Source: Pelodera strongyloides (lineage: Eukaryota > Nematoda > Chromadorea > Rhabditida > Rhabditidae). Taken from it: DNA of 64,000 nucleotides. The DNA is taken from contig JAANDG010000286.1 of assembly GCA_036852015.1 (NCBI GenBank), positions 1 to 64,000 on the forward strand. The letters are read 5' to 3'. This document shows positions 1-12,500 of the stretch, piece after piece; within the stretch, counting starts at the first letter, position 1; every line of letters starts with the position of its first letter. The translations under genes were made by a program, and so were the position numbers. Under the pieces are notes generated by a model. The model saw nothing but the letters and a program-made list of their open reading frames with translations. It was not told where the DNA came from and did not search any database.

Positions 1-74
1 AATTCATTTTTTTCAAGGTAATCAAGGTAATAGGTATATGTTCAATATGAGGAAAATCAAAGAAAGGGAATATA

Positions 75-110
75 GCCTAAGCTTAAGCCTAAGCCTAAGC
101 CTAAGCCTAA
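75..110. repeat. Interstitial nematode telomere repeat
   Basis: Six consecutive hexamers, five reading GCCTAA and one GCTTAA, which is the complement of the nematode telomere unit TTAGGC. A shorter run of the same kind occurs near 37840. The tract is too short to be a chromosome end, and sequence continues on both sides, so it is an internal tract. It is one of the clues for nematode origin. Confidence 0.85.
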
Positions 111-411
111 CTGTCTTAATTAACCACCTTCCTATTTCGATCTCTCGTCTGGGACATAATGCAATGGAAGGAGAACTTTGGCAAGGCTATTCTAATTACT
201 GAATACGGGGCAGACAGTCTACCGGGATTGAATCAGGCGAGTACATTTATCCATGTTCTTGTTATAAGTACTGTATTTTAATGTATATGTCCTTTACGTA
301 TTCGCACACTTTTGGCGCACATATGGCACACCATCAGCGCACGTTTGGCGTGCACGAGGCAACTCGGTATGCTATATATACAAAATATGTTTTACCAACA
401 TTGCTTTCCAG

Positions 412-1148
412 GAGCCGTCCGTGGACTTTTCTGAGCAATACCAGGACGATCTGATGCGGGAAACACAAAAAGCTTTCGATACTCTGAGAGCAAATGGCGT
501 AATTACGGGAGAAATGGTCTGGAACTTTGCCGACTTTATGACGGCAATGAGTGAGTTATACTTTAATTATAGTTGACGTTATATGTTACATATATTTATT
601 GTTTATTGTGTGTTGTATATATTAAAGCGAAATGCCAGCTCCTTTGGAAAATTTGCATATGATAAGCAAATCCTATGTATCCTATGCTAATTTTGCGCGA
701 TCGACCACGGCAATCGTACAAAATTAGCATAGGATATATAGGATTTGCTTATCGTATGCAAATTTTCCAAAGGAGCTGGCAGTTCGCTTTAAGTATGACA
801 CGCTGTCAATTCCTTGTATTACTTACAGAGCGCCAAATCTGGCCCAACGATCACATACTTATTTCTAATTCTGTCTGAAACTCAGTTCTTACAATTAGAT
901 AAGTTGTTATCACGGCTTCTGACGACGTCTTCCTGCACAAGGACCAGCTCCGTAACGTTTGAAACATACCAAGTACGCAGCCCTAAGTGGGCGTGGTTTC
1001 CGTATGCTTATCTTACCCTTTACTGAAACTCATTCCAGCGACAACGCGTGCCGTTGGTAATCACAAAGGAGTATTCACACGCGGTCGACAACCAAAAATG
1101 GCTGCCTATTCGCTAAGAAAACGATATCTTTCGCTGCTAAAGCAGTAA
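412..1148 (+). CDS. GUSB: Beta-glucuronidase, last two exons (copy 1, partial gene)
   Basis: Exons 412-550 and 1039-1148, with TAA at 1146-1148. Beta-glucuronidase (GH2) removes glucuronate from glycosaminoglycans, normally in the lysosome. The first exon encodes the segment containing GEMVWNFADFMTAM; the second encodes GNHKGVFTRGRQPKMAAYSL and ends in KRYLSLLKQ. These match the family's C-terminal WNFADF and N-x-K-G-hydrophobic-F-T-R signatures; the N-x-K pair contacts the glucuronate carboxylate in studied enzymes. The catalytic glutamates lie upstream, outside the window. Acceptors are CAG at 411 and 1038; the donor is GTGAGT at 551. The intron carries a hairpin element at 622-792 that copy 2 lacks. 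Family assignment is strong. Whether this copy or copy 2 is used as the gene's 3' end cannot be told from sequence. Confidence 0.9.
622..792. mobile_element. Hairpin MITE, family B, copy 1
   Basis: A 171-bp near-perfect palindrome starting TTAAAGCGAAATGCCAGC and ending GCTGGCAGTTCGCTTTAA. It has long arms containing TTTGGAAAATTTGCATATGA and a small GC-rich loop. It encodes nothing. The duplicated GUSB unit lacks it and shows the empty site (TTAT followed by GTATGACACG). Confidence 0.85.
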
Positions 1149-1420
1149 AACTATATGTATATAAGTATATACGTTGAATGTTAGCCTTATTTATTTATAT
1201 GTGAACAATTGGAAACCGCTACTCAAGTATTTTTGTTAATAATAAGTAGTTTATGTAAACCTACCTTAGGTTGTACGATTTTGAAAACTGATTCTTGTAC
1301 ATCGCTGATTATTTTGCCATGGGTTCTATCCCTTCAATACGCACCTAACTAATGTAACTAACTATATAGGTTACTGGAAATTGATAATATTGATAACTTT
1401 GCTAATCTGCTTCGTTGTGG

Positions 1421-1426
1421 AATAAA
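1421..1426 (+). promoter_or_regulatory. Poly(A) signal of GUSB copy 1
   Basis: AATAAA about 270 nt after the stop codon, in a stretch conserved between the two copies. The equivalent AATAAA of copy 2 is at 2772-2777. Confidence 0.55.
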
Positions 1427-1928
1427 AATATTCTAAAGTACCTGCACAATTATTATTATTATGAACGAATGTTTTTTGAAGTTTGGAGAGGGTGATTGGA
1501 AGGTTTTGCTTGAGGGAGAGAGAGAAAGAGAGAGCGATAAACATCGAAGTAGACAGAGAGAAATAAAGAAATAAACAGAGAAAGAGAGAGAGAGAGGGAG
1601 AGAAAGAGAAAGAAAGAAGTAGAGAGAGACGAGTACGACTAGGAAATTAAGAGAAACAGAGAAGCAGATTGGTCATGAGCTAATGAAGTTCACTATAATT
1701 CGACTGTTTATATTTGATGATCAAATTACATACAGGCTGAATTTACATGCCGTATGCGCACACTTTTGGCGGACTTATGGCACACCGTTAGCGCTGGCGT
1801 TCGCGACGCATCCTTTTTACACGGAAACTGCGCATTGTTGTTTATTTACTCTTCTGGCAACTGAATATGTCACGTTCCAAAAACGTATTCAAGAAAAAAA
1901 AATAAGTTTAATCAACATTGTTTTCCAG

Positions 1929-2487
1929 GAGCCGTCCGTGGACTTTTCTGAGCAATACCAGGACGACCTGATGCGGGAAACTCAAAAAGCTTTCGATACT
2001 CTGAGAGCAAATGGGGTGATTACAGGAGAAATGGTCTGGAACTTTGCCGACTTTATGACGGCAATGAGTGAGTTATACTTTAATTATAGTTGACATTATA
2101 TGCTACATATTCTTATATTTTATTGTGTGTTGCATATATTATGTATGACACGCTGTCAATTCCTTGTTTTACCTATGGAGCCCCAAATCTGACCTAACAA
2201 TGTATGGCATGCTGATTTCTGTCTTAGAATTAGATTGGTTGTTATCACGGTTTCTGACGACGACTTCCTGCGCAAGGACCAGCTCCATAACTTTTGAAAT
2301 ATACCAAGTACGCAGCCCTAAGTGGGCGTGGTTTACATATCCTTATCTTACCCTTAACTTGAACTCCAACATTTCAGCAACAACTCGTGCAGTTGGTAAT
2401 CACAAAGGAGTATTTACCCGTGGTCGACAACCAAAAATGGCTGCTTATTCGCTAAGAAAACGATATCTTTCACTGTTAAAGCAGTAA
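1929..2487 (+). CDS. GUSB: Beta-glucuronidase, last two exons (copy 2, duplicated)
   Basis: Exons 1929-2067 (139 nt) and 2378-2487 (110 nt), identical in length and phase to copy 1, with TAA at 2485-2487. The first exon's protein is unchanged from copy 1; the second differs only slightly, mostly silently. No other GUSB exon lies between the copies, so copy 2 is either an alternative 3' end for the upstream exons or a non-coding duplicate. Both reading frames and all splice sites are intact, which argues for a recent event or for selection. The terminal acceptor is TTTCAG at 2372-2377. Confidence 0.85.
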
Positions 2488-3219
2488 AACTCTACGTGTA
2501 TATAAATTGAATGTTAGACTTATTTATTTATTTGTAAGCTACGGCGTTTCGTACAATTGGAATTTGGAATCCGCTACTCAAGTATTTTTGTTAATAATAA
2601 GTAGTTTATGTAAACCTACCTTAGGTTGTACGATTTTGAAAACTGATTCTTGTACATCGCTGATTATTTTGTCATGGGTTCTATCCCTTCAATATGCACT
2701 TAATGTAACTAATTATATAGGTTACTGGAAATTGATAATATTGATAACTTTACTAATCTGCTTCGTTGTGGAATAAAAATATTCTAAAGTACCTGCACAA
2801 TTATTATTTTTGTGAATGGATGTGTTTGAAGTTTTGGAGAGGGTGATTGGAAGGTTTTGCTTGAGGGAGAGAGAGAGAGATAAACATCGAAGTAGACAGA
2901 GAGAAATAAAGAAATAAACAGCGAAAAAAAAAAAAAAAGGAAGGGAAAGAAAGAGAAAGAGAAACAGAGAGAGAGAAACAGAGAGAGAGAAAGAAAGAAA
3001 CAGAGGGAGAGTGGGAGAAAGAAAGAAGTAGATAGAGACGAGTACGACTAGGAAATTAAGAGAAACAGAGAAGCAGTTTGGTCATGAGCTAATGAAGTTC
3101 ACTATAATTCGTCTGTTTATATTTGGTGGTCAAATTACATACAGGCTGAATTTGTATCCTTCCCATGACATTTTGAGCGCTCAATCAATTATTTTATCGA
3201 TTTCCTATAATTAACGGAC

Positions 3220-3402
3220 TTAAAGCGAAATACCGGCCGGTTTTTGAAACGCATCGAGTACACCAACATTATAATGCGTCATATGCAAATGAGCATAATT
3301 TAGCATGAAAAATGGACCCCAATTAGTCCGCAATTCGCATAAATAATTAAGAATGCAGTTGTCCACGATGCGTTTCAAAAACCGGCCGGTAGTTCGCTTT
3401 AA
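3220..3402. mobile_element. Hairpin MITE, family A, copy 1
   Basis: 183 bp with terminal inverted repeats starting TTAAAGCGAAATACCGGCCG and a subterminal TTTTTGAAACGCATCG, mirrored at the right end. The interior is AT-rich and not palindromic. It lies between the GUSB duplication and the colmedin gene. Confidence 0.85.
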
Positions 3403-3571
3403 AGGTTCAGGCCCATGATAAATAATCTGTACCGAGTATGTCCATGCCTGCCCTTGTTGGTAATGCTTACCTGAGCATCATACAGCTTCCGTGATTGCTG
3501 TGCTTGAACGCAACTTATTTCCGAGTTAAAAACTATGAAAACTACATTTTTCCACTTTCTAGTTTCTCAAC

Positions 3572-6500
3572 ATGGACGATAAACCTCCACCTCCCCGGCT
3601 GAGCAAATGGCTTCGAATATACCAATTCGCTAACTTATTCCTTCTGCTTACGCTCTATATTCATGCACTAGTGCGAACCCAGGTTCGTCCGTAGCGACCT
3701 CTATTTTTTGGTTTTGAAATACTTCCCAAGAGTTCGCCAAGTTTTCGCGCACAATCACTGATTCTCCAAGAGTTCGCCAAGTTTTCGCGCACAATCACTG
3801 ATTCTCCAAGAGTTCGCCATGTTGTCGTGCACAATCCCCGTCCTCATTCATAGGTGGGCGGCACAGCCCCTGAGTTTGGTCATGCAGCTCATTTTTCGCG
3901 CATACATGTATTAATCACTTTCGCGCACGGTGGTTGCTCATGTGGCTGCGTCGTTCTAATTTGATTCAAACTTGATGCGTCCGCCTATACTATCATAGAA
4001 GCATTGCGCAGGTTCAAACTCAATAAATATCGTTATGGTAACTTTGCATCTGACCGCATAGCAATGGTAACTCTGGGTACGTGTGAAACGTCAAGGCGAC
4101 GTCAGGTATATTTGATTTGTCATTTTAGGTCAGATTTTAAATTGCTTTATACAGGGTATTGATTGCCGTCGATCGGAAGCTTCGCGGGTAAAAAGAGGAG
4201 TTCTAAACGGAAATGCTCGGCAACTACCACAAGATCTGGAAGACTATACGGTCATCATAGGACAGGATACGATTATCCCAGTTGGTTTAATTTTTTAATA
4301 TTCCTCAGGATTTTCACTTCTACTTCAGACATTGTAATTATTTTCATTGGAACTATCTTTCATGAGACTGATACTTACGTAGTAATCTTTATTATTACTA
4401 TACACAATCAATACATACAACCAGAAAACCTGTAAATTGTAAACGAAAGTAATAAAGCTTAATATTCTCAGAAAGATGTTTTTGAACGGTCATGCGCTCG
4501 AGTTCATCGCTATTGCTCTGATGCTGGTATGAAGCTGATGGGATTTCAGGTAAGAAAGATTCTGGTTTCATGGGATTATTGAGATAAATTGAAAGTAAGA
4601 GATACGTTCTAAAAATGCATTTAGGGGCCGCGTGGTGCTCCAGGTACTTCAGGACCCACTGGACCACCAGGTAGGTGGCTTCTCTTTCTCTCACCGTTTT
4701 CTCTTAATATCTCTCTATGCTTTACTCTCTTTCCCTATCCCTTTTTTTCCCTTACTTCTTACCTTACCGTCAGCTTACCTCACTCATTTAACTATTTAAT
4801 AAACTTAGGTCGCCGTGGACCTCAAGGACCTGTTGGGCCGTCTGGTTTAGTGGGTGATGCTGGAGAGGTTGGACCGCCCGGAACTGATGGTATGCAAATT
4901 GTCTACTACGAAATTATGAAACGCCGCGCAGTCGCCGCGCAGAGTAACAGGGAGAGTCAGATCAGGACTTGGTGTAACTAGGGTGCCCAAATGCAATTGC
5001 ACACCTTTCGCCACCTCTGGCGCGCACTCCGCACACACACACATCATAGCGTCTTCTACTGCTCTTGAGCAAGGTTTTGTATTGCAAAGAGCTGGCGCAA
5101 TATACGAAGAGAGAGAGACACACAGAGAGACACAGAGAGACACAATGTTTTTTAAACTTTGCTTCAGGCAGGTGCAACTGTAGCTTCCCTGATCTGTACG
5201 TTCATCGTATTCCTATTCCGGGACCGCCTATTATTCAGGTTGAGATTTTTTGTATGCATAACATGCTAATCTTCTTTCACCTTTTTTGTTTATTCTCTAT
5301 AAAAGTAATAACATTCTCTCAGAGGAGTATATACCCTTCAATATACCATAGACACAACTAACAAGCACATCACTCTATAATTTCAGATAGAAGAAAAAAT
5401 GGTTCCTGTACCAGTTGTGGTGGTCAAAGAAGTGGAAGTGACCAAATTGGTGCCATTTGAGCCCACGCCACCAGGGTACACAGCTTTGCTCACATACGCA
5501 TTTGTATATCGACACCATTTTTCTTAAAATCTATTGTAAAATAAAACAAAAAAAAAAGATTCTATATTTGTTCGTAGAAATTTAACTTACCACAAAGTTT
5601 AGCGAAAAAATTAGCATAGTATATTTGTAGGTTCGGCCCGCCTCCAGAATGGAAACCTGGAATGCCCAAACCTGATCCGAAGAGAACAAGGAAATTACCA
5701 AGGTGAATGTTTTCAGAATTCGATTATTGACTGTTTTCAGAATCTGACATTTTGCAACAGAAGAAAATTATTGTTTGATTGTATGTCCCTTGCCAGTATG
5801 CTGCGTTGTGAAGGGTGGTATCTTAGGGTCACATTTTGAGATGTGTTAATTGCATATCATCAATAAACTATTATATAAGAAGAATCATTATTTGAGGTTC
5901 ACGACAAAGCCGACCTCGCCCACGCCCCCGCCAACAAAGAGGAGGAAGACTACACCTTCATATATGGCGAACGGTGCGTAATATAATAATATATAGCAAA
6001 GGCTAAGGTCCAAGGCACTCTAAGGTCACCTTCTGGTCTTGTGCATAAAAGCTATACTAAGCCATGTATAAACTAATTGCTTCATGACCATCATAAAAAC
6101 TACATTCGAAATGTTGAGCTACTACGTTCAGGGGCGCATAGTGCGGCGCAGACTTTCCCGCACGTTTTGGCCCTGCGTGCATACTTTCCCGCATGGTGTG
6201 GCGTGCGTGCAGACTTTCCCGCAGAGCCGCAGACATTCCCGCAGACTTTGCGGTCGTGCGGAAAAACGCTCTAAGTAACTTATGCTACTATTTTGTTCTC
6301 CCAACTGTGCGGCAGACATGCCCGCAGACATACCCGCGAGGCGCAGACTTTCCCGCATACTTACCCGCATACTTTCCCGCAGACACTGAAAACAGTGTTG
6401 CCTCGACAATAATCGAGGGAAAAGAGTCTCGAATATGAGAGCCTCGTTCGGCGCGCAAGTTGCGCCCCGCACCATTTCCGCACCTTTTCGGTAACGTTTT

Positions 6501-9500
6501 TGAAAGCGCTCGCAGGATCTGCCGTAAGCGCAGTTGTTGTACTAATTTTTTTCCACAGGCACATGTCTCGCATGTGTTTTGTGGCCGAGCGGTCTAAGGC
6601 GCTGTTTAGAGAAAGTATCTAACACGAGTGTAGGTTCGAATCCAATACGTTACTTTCTTTTCGCAGTTGTTAATTTTCCCGCACCGTTTCCGCACGTTTT
6701 CGGCAACGTTTTGGGGGTGTTTCCCGCAACAGTTTGGGGGTGTTTCCCGCACCGAACCGGCAAAATCAAATTCTTTTGCGGGAAACACCCCCCAACTGTT
6801 GCCGCGCGCAACTCTTGAGTTTCTTTGTTCCGTTGCCTGGAAAACGCGGGGGTGGATTTTTCACAGCAAAAAGAACGGCTTTTTTCAAGCGGATTTCCCC
6901 TCGTTGCGAGGGGCCATACACCAAAGAGTGTAGCAACTACGGTAGTCATCCAAAATATAGAATAATGATCGATACCACAAATACAAAAATCTTTACAATT
7001 ACAGTACCTTTACAACCAAAGTAATCAAAATACTCCGCAAATAGCGAGAAATTAGAAAAAATAAACTTTATTTCATAATATTTTTTTTCATATTTGATAT
7101 ACAGATATTTGGCGAAGAACTACATCTATAAATATTTACTAATGCGTAAAATGTGTGCATCAAAATGATGAAAGGTTGAAAAAGCGATGGTCACACTGAA
7201 TCACATTCTCTGACGTGTTACGTAGCTACTGCGGCAAGCTACACGGCGAGCGCGTTGTTGCCGTAGAGAAAATCACCACATAAGAGAATGCAAGTTAACT
7301 AACATATACTCTAATATACAAAATAATTTACAAAATAATTAAAATTCGACGAAAAATAAATACGAGTCATAGTTAATCACATTATCTGACGTGTTACGTA
7401 GCTACTGCGGCAAGCTACACGGCGAGCGCGTTGTTGCCATAGAGAAAAGCAGCACATAAGGGAATGCAAGTTAACTAACATATACTCTAATATACAAAAT
7501 AATTTACAAAATAATTAAAACTCGACGAAAAATAAATACGAATCATAGTTAATCACATTATCTGACGTGTTACGTAGCTACTGCGGCAAGCTACACGGCG
7601 AGCGCGTTGTTGCCATAGAGAAAATCAGCACATAAGGGAATGCAAGTTAAAGGGATCAGCTCACCTTAAATTGTGTCTGTTTTTTTGTTTCTTTATTTTC
7701 TATAAGGAATAATAAAAATTTGGAATACAAAAAGTAGTGTTCAATTTCAATACTCACGAAGATATTGGGTGATAAAGTGGTGGATTGATCGGGCCGAAAT
7801 GCAAAAAGGGCAATTGTCCTGCCTTGTTTGTATAGGATAATTGCCCTTTTTGCATTTCGGCCCGATCAATCCACCACTTTATCACCCAATATCTTCGTGA
7901 GTATTGAAATTGAACACTACTTTTTCTATTCCAAATTTTTATTATCCCTTATAGAAAATAAAGAAACAAAAAAAACAGACACAATTTAAGGTGAGCTGAT
8001 CCCTTTAACTAACATATACTCTAATATACAAAATAATTTACAAAATAATTAAAATTCGACGAAAAATAAATACGAGTCATAGTTAATCACATTATCTGAC
8101 GTGTTACGTAGCTACTGCGGCAAGCTACACGGCGAGCGCGTTGTTGCCATAGAGAAAATCAGCACATAAGGGAATGCAAGTTAACTAACATATACTCTAA
8201 TATACAAAATAATTTACAAAATAATTAAAATTCGACGAAGAATAAATACGAATCCTAGTTAATCACATTATCTGACGTGTTAAGTAGCTACTGCGGCAAG
8301 CTACACGGCGAGCGCGTTGTTGCCATAGAGAAAAGCAGCACATAAGGGAATGCAAGTTAACTAACATATACTTTAATATACAAAATAATTTACAAAATAA
8401 TTAAAATTCGACGAAAAATAAATACGAGTCATAGTTAATCACATTATCTGACGTGTTACGTAGCTACTGCGGCAAGCTACACGGCGAGCGCGTTGTTGCC
8501 ATAGAGAAAAGCAGCACATAAGAGAATGCAAGTTAACTAACATATACTCTAATATACAAAATAATTAAAATTCGACGAAAAATAAATACGAGTCATAGTT
8601 AATCACATTATCTGACGTGTTACGTAACTACTGCGGCAAGCTACACGGCGAGCGCGTTGTTGCCATAGAGAAAAGCAGCACGTAAGAGAATGCAAGTTAA
8701 CTAACATATACTCTAATATACAAAATAATTAAAATTCGACGTAAACTCATAGTTAATCACATTATCTGACGTGTACGTAGCTACTGCGGCAAGCTACACG
8801 GCGAGCGCGTTGTTGCCATAGAGAAAATCAGCACATAAGAGAATGCAAGAACAACATATACTCTAATATACAAATAATTTACAAAATAAAAAATTCGACG
8901 AAAAATAAATACGAGTCATAGTTAATCACATTATCTGAGTGTTACTCGCTACTGCGGCAAGCTACACGGCGCGCGCGTTGTTGCATACAGAAAAGCAGCA
9001 CATAAGGGAATGCAAGTTAACTAACATATACTAAAACAAAAAATTTACAAAATAATTAAAATTCGACGAAGAATAAATGCGAATCATAGTTAATACATTA
9101 TTGACTCAAGTAGCTGCAAGCTTTGTTGCCATAGAGAAAAGCAGCACTAAGAGATGCAAGTTACTAACATTCTCTAATATACAAAAAATATGAAAATTCG
9201 ACGAAAAATAAATACGAGTATAGTTAATCACATTATCTGACGTGTTACAGCTACTGCGGCAAGCTACACGGCGAGCGCGTTGTTGCCATAGAGAAAAGCA
9301 GCACATAAGAGAATGCAAGTTAACTAACATATACTCTAATATACAAAATAATTAAAATTCGACGAAAAATAAATACGAGTCATAGTTAATCACATTATCT
9401 GACGTGTTACGTAGCTACTGCGGCAAGCTACACGGCGAGCGCGTTGTTGCCATAGAGAAAGCAGCACATAGGAGAATGCAAGTTAACTAACATATACTCT

Positions 9501-12500
9501 AATATACAAAATAATTAAAATTCGACGAAAAATAAATACGAGTCATAGTTAATCACATTATCTGACGTGTTACGTAGCTACTGCGGCAAGCTACACGGCG
9601 AGCGCGTTGTTGCCATAGAGAAAAGCAGCACATAAGAGAATGCAAGTTAACTAACATATACTCTAATATACAAAATAATTAAAATTCGACGAAAAATAAA
9701 TACGAGTCATAGTTAATCACATTATCTGACGTGTTACGTAGCTACTGCGGCAAGCTACACGGCGAGCGCGTTGTTGCCATAGAGAAAAGCAGCACATAAG
9801 AGAATGCAAGTTAACTAACATATACTCTAATATACAAAATAATTAAAATTCGACGAAAAATAAATACGAGTCATAGTTAATCACATTATCTGACGTGCTA
9901 CGTAGCTACTGCGGCAAGCTACACGGCGAGCGCGTTGTTGCCATAGAGAAAAGCAGCACATAAGAGAATGCAAGTTAACTAACATATACTCTAATAAACA
10001 AAATAATTAAAATTCGACGAAAAATAAATACGAGTCATAGTTAATCACATTATCTGACGTGCTACGTAGCTACTGCGGCAAGCTACACGGCGAGCGCGTT
10101 GTTGCCATAGAGAAAAGCAGCGGAGAATGCAAGTTAACTAACATATACTCTAATATACAAAATAATTAAAATTCGACGAAAAATAAATACGAGTCATAGT
10201 TAATCACATTATCTGACGTGCTACGTAGCTACTGCGGCAAGCTACACGGCGAGCGCGTTGTTGCCGTAGAGAAAAGCAGCACATAAGAGAATGCAAGTTA
10301 ATAACATATACTCTAATAAAAAAAATAATAAAATTCGACGAAAAAAAATACGAGTATAAATCACATTATCTGACGTGCTACGTAGCTACTGCGGCAAGCT
10401 ACACGGCGAGCGCGTTGTTGCCATAGGGAAAAGCAGCACATAAGAGAATGCAAGTTAACTAACATATACTCTAATAAACAAAATAATAAAATTCGACGAA
10501 AAAATAAATACGAGTCACAATCACATTATCTAATGCTACGAAACTACTGCGGCAAGCTACACGGCGAGCGCGTTGTTGCCATAGGGAAAAGCAGCACATA
10601 AGAGAATGCAAGTTAACTAACATATACTCTAATAAACAAAATAATTAAAATTCGACGAAAAATAAATACGAGTCATAGTTAATCACATTATCTGACGTGC
10701 TACGTAGCTACTGCGGCAAGCTACACGGCGAGCGCGTTGTTGCCATAGGGAAAAGCAGCACATAAGAGAATGCAAGTTAACTAACATATACTCTAATAAA
10801 CAAAATAATTAAAATTCGACGAAAAATAAATACGAGTCATAGTTAATCACATTATCTGACGTGTACGTAGCTACTGCGGCAAGCTACACGGCGAGCACGT
10901 TGTTGCCATAGAGTAAACCAGCACATAAGAGAATGCAAGTTAACTAACAATACTATAATATACAAAATAATTAAAATTCGACGAAAAATAAATACGAGTC
11001 ATAGTTAATCACATTATCTGACGTATTACTTAACTACTGCGGCAAGCTACACGGCGAGCGCGTTGTTGCCATAGAGAAAAGCAGCACATAAGAGGATGCA
11101 AGTTAACTATAACATAACAAACACCAAAAACACATGCTGACCTCATCCCCTCTGTATATCTGTTCCTCTTCCTGTAGAATGATAATCTCTTCTGTGCTAT
11201 CCCAAATCCCATACACGGATCGACTTATCGTGCGACGCGGAGAACTGGAAATTAGAAATAAAAGATTTCTAGCTTATCAATTGCTCAATACCGTCGTATC
11301 GTCTTAGTCATCCTGAAATGAAACCCAAAAAGCCACCAGCGGCTAGACCGCTAGACAACTGCGCAACTCATACCAGAAACAAAAACAATAGCTATGGCGG
11401 TGGAGAGAGAGAGAGAGAGAGAGAATGAGAGAGAATGAGAGAGAATGAGAGAGAATGAGAGAGAACGCGCGCATCGAATACAAACTACAAAAGATATTGT
11501 TAGAGGTAGCGCTAAATCATTCTTCATTCATTACGACGACTAAGAGCGATATAACAGCTGGTTTTGGAAACATATCTTGTACCCTTAGGCCAGCGGTCAT
11601 TCTTATTACAAACCAATGAATGACTTTAGACTAGCATAGTTATTTTGAAACACTACATAGATACACAACGATAGCGAGTACGTGATTCAGTTTCAAAAAC
11701 CAACCTTTATACAGCTTTAAGAAACACAGAAACATCATTAATCAAGACTCACCGTAATCCAGGGTCATTCGGCCATCCTCCAACTGAATATTCACACTAT
11801 AAGCGTCAATGAAGTCTCCGTTAACGTCTAGTCCTTCCATCGTCATCCTGAAAACGAAATGGGTTAAAAAAAAAAAGAAGAAGTACTGACAAGTGACAAG
11901 GTGACTATGCATTCAAACGTAATGCCAGAATTGCTATCAGTGATACAGTACGACTTAGGATAAGAGATCTGAATGTGACGTACCATGCATACCGCAGGTC
12001 CGCTTATTGATACTGAACTTGTAGTTTATCCAATTCTTCTCTTTAGCGCTGGCGTAACGAATGATGCCGAAGGACGAACGTCGTTTGACCCCGTAAAAGA
12101 ATGAACCTGTAACAGTTAAGTCAGTGGTATAGTATAAGTCCGCAGTAAGCTAAGGATCTACACATATAGCTGCGGCTAAAAGGGACATAACAGCTGAATT
12201 GTTGAATATGGACAACTGAATTCCTGCGCATATTCGAGTAACTTAACATAAATGAGTGCTAATTTACTCAAATTCAAATTCTAAACGAAAAAAATTACAA
12301 TAGTCGCCCGAATGTGATCATTCTGTATTCAGTGCCAGTTCATCCACATTAGCAGGACACTACCCAAGTATGCGCACACTCATGGGGTCTCGATGTATGG
12401 CAAAAACAGCGCATTTTGCTTCCAAGTATCAAATGTGCATCTCGTGTACGATTTTGCACACACCTTTGAAAGTTAGAAAATGCACCATTGATAATAATAG

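Larger units (their letters stand above)
300..3150. repeat. Tandem segmental duplication of the GUSB 3' end
   Basis: Two units of about 1.4 kb, roughly 300-1750 and 1751-3150. Each contains in order a GCGCACACTTTTGGCG block, two GUSB exons, the 3' untranslated region with AATAAA, a GA-rich tract (about 1500-1640 and 2866-3035), and the shared end CGAGTACGACTAGGAAATTA. The exon 1-to-exon 1 offset is 1517 and the exon 2-to-exon 2 offset 1339. The 178-nt difference is almost entirely the hairpin element inserted in unit 1. Confidence 0.85.

Noticed and set aside
5230..5275. Alternative frame of colmedin exon 6 giving a hydrophobic segment (ASLICTFIVFLF)
   Set aside because: It needs the acceptor four bases downstream and breaks the phase with the next exon; the frame giving RCNCSFPDLY closes correctly.
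7197..11113. CRISPR-like array of regularly spaced repeats
   Set aside because: The whole unit repeats, including the part that would be a spacer, and the context is a eukaryotic intron; it is a satellite.
11195..11244. Minus-strand frame reading FSASHDKSIRVWDLG and stop, which looks like the end of a WD40 repeat
   Set aside because: It is only 15 codons long, no other WD40-like exon is nearby, and the preceding candidate exon does not join in the needed phase. Best taken as chance.
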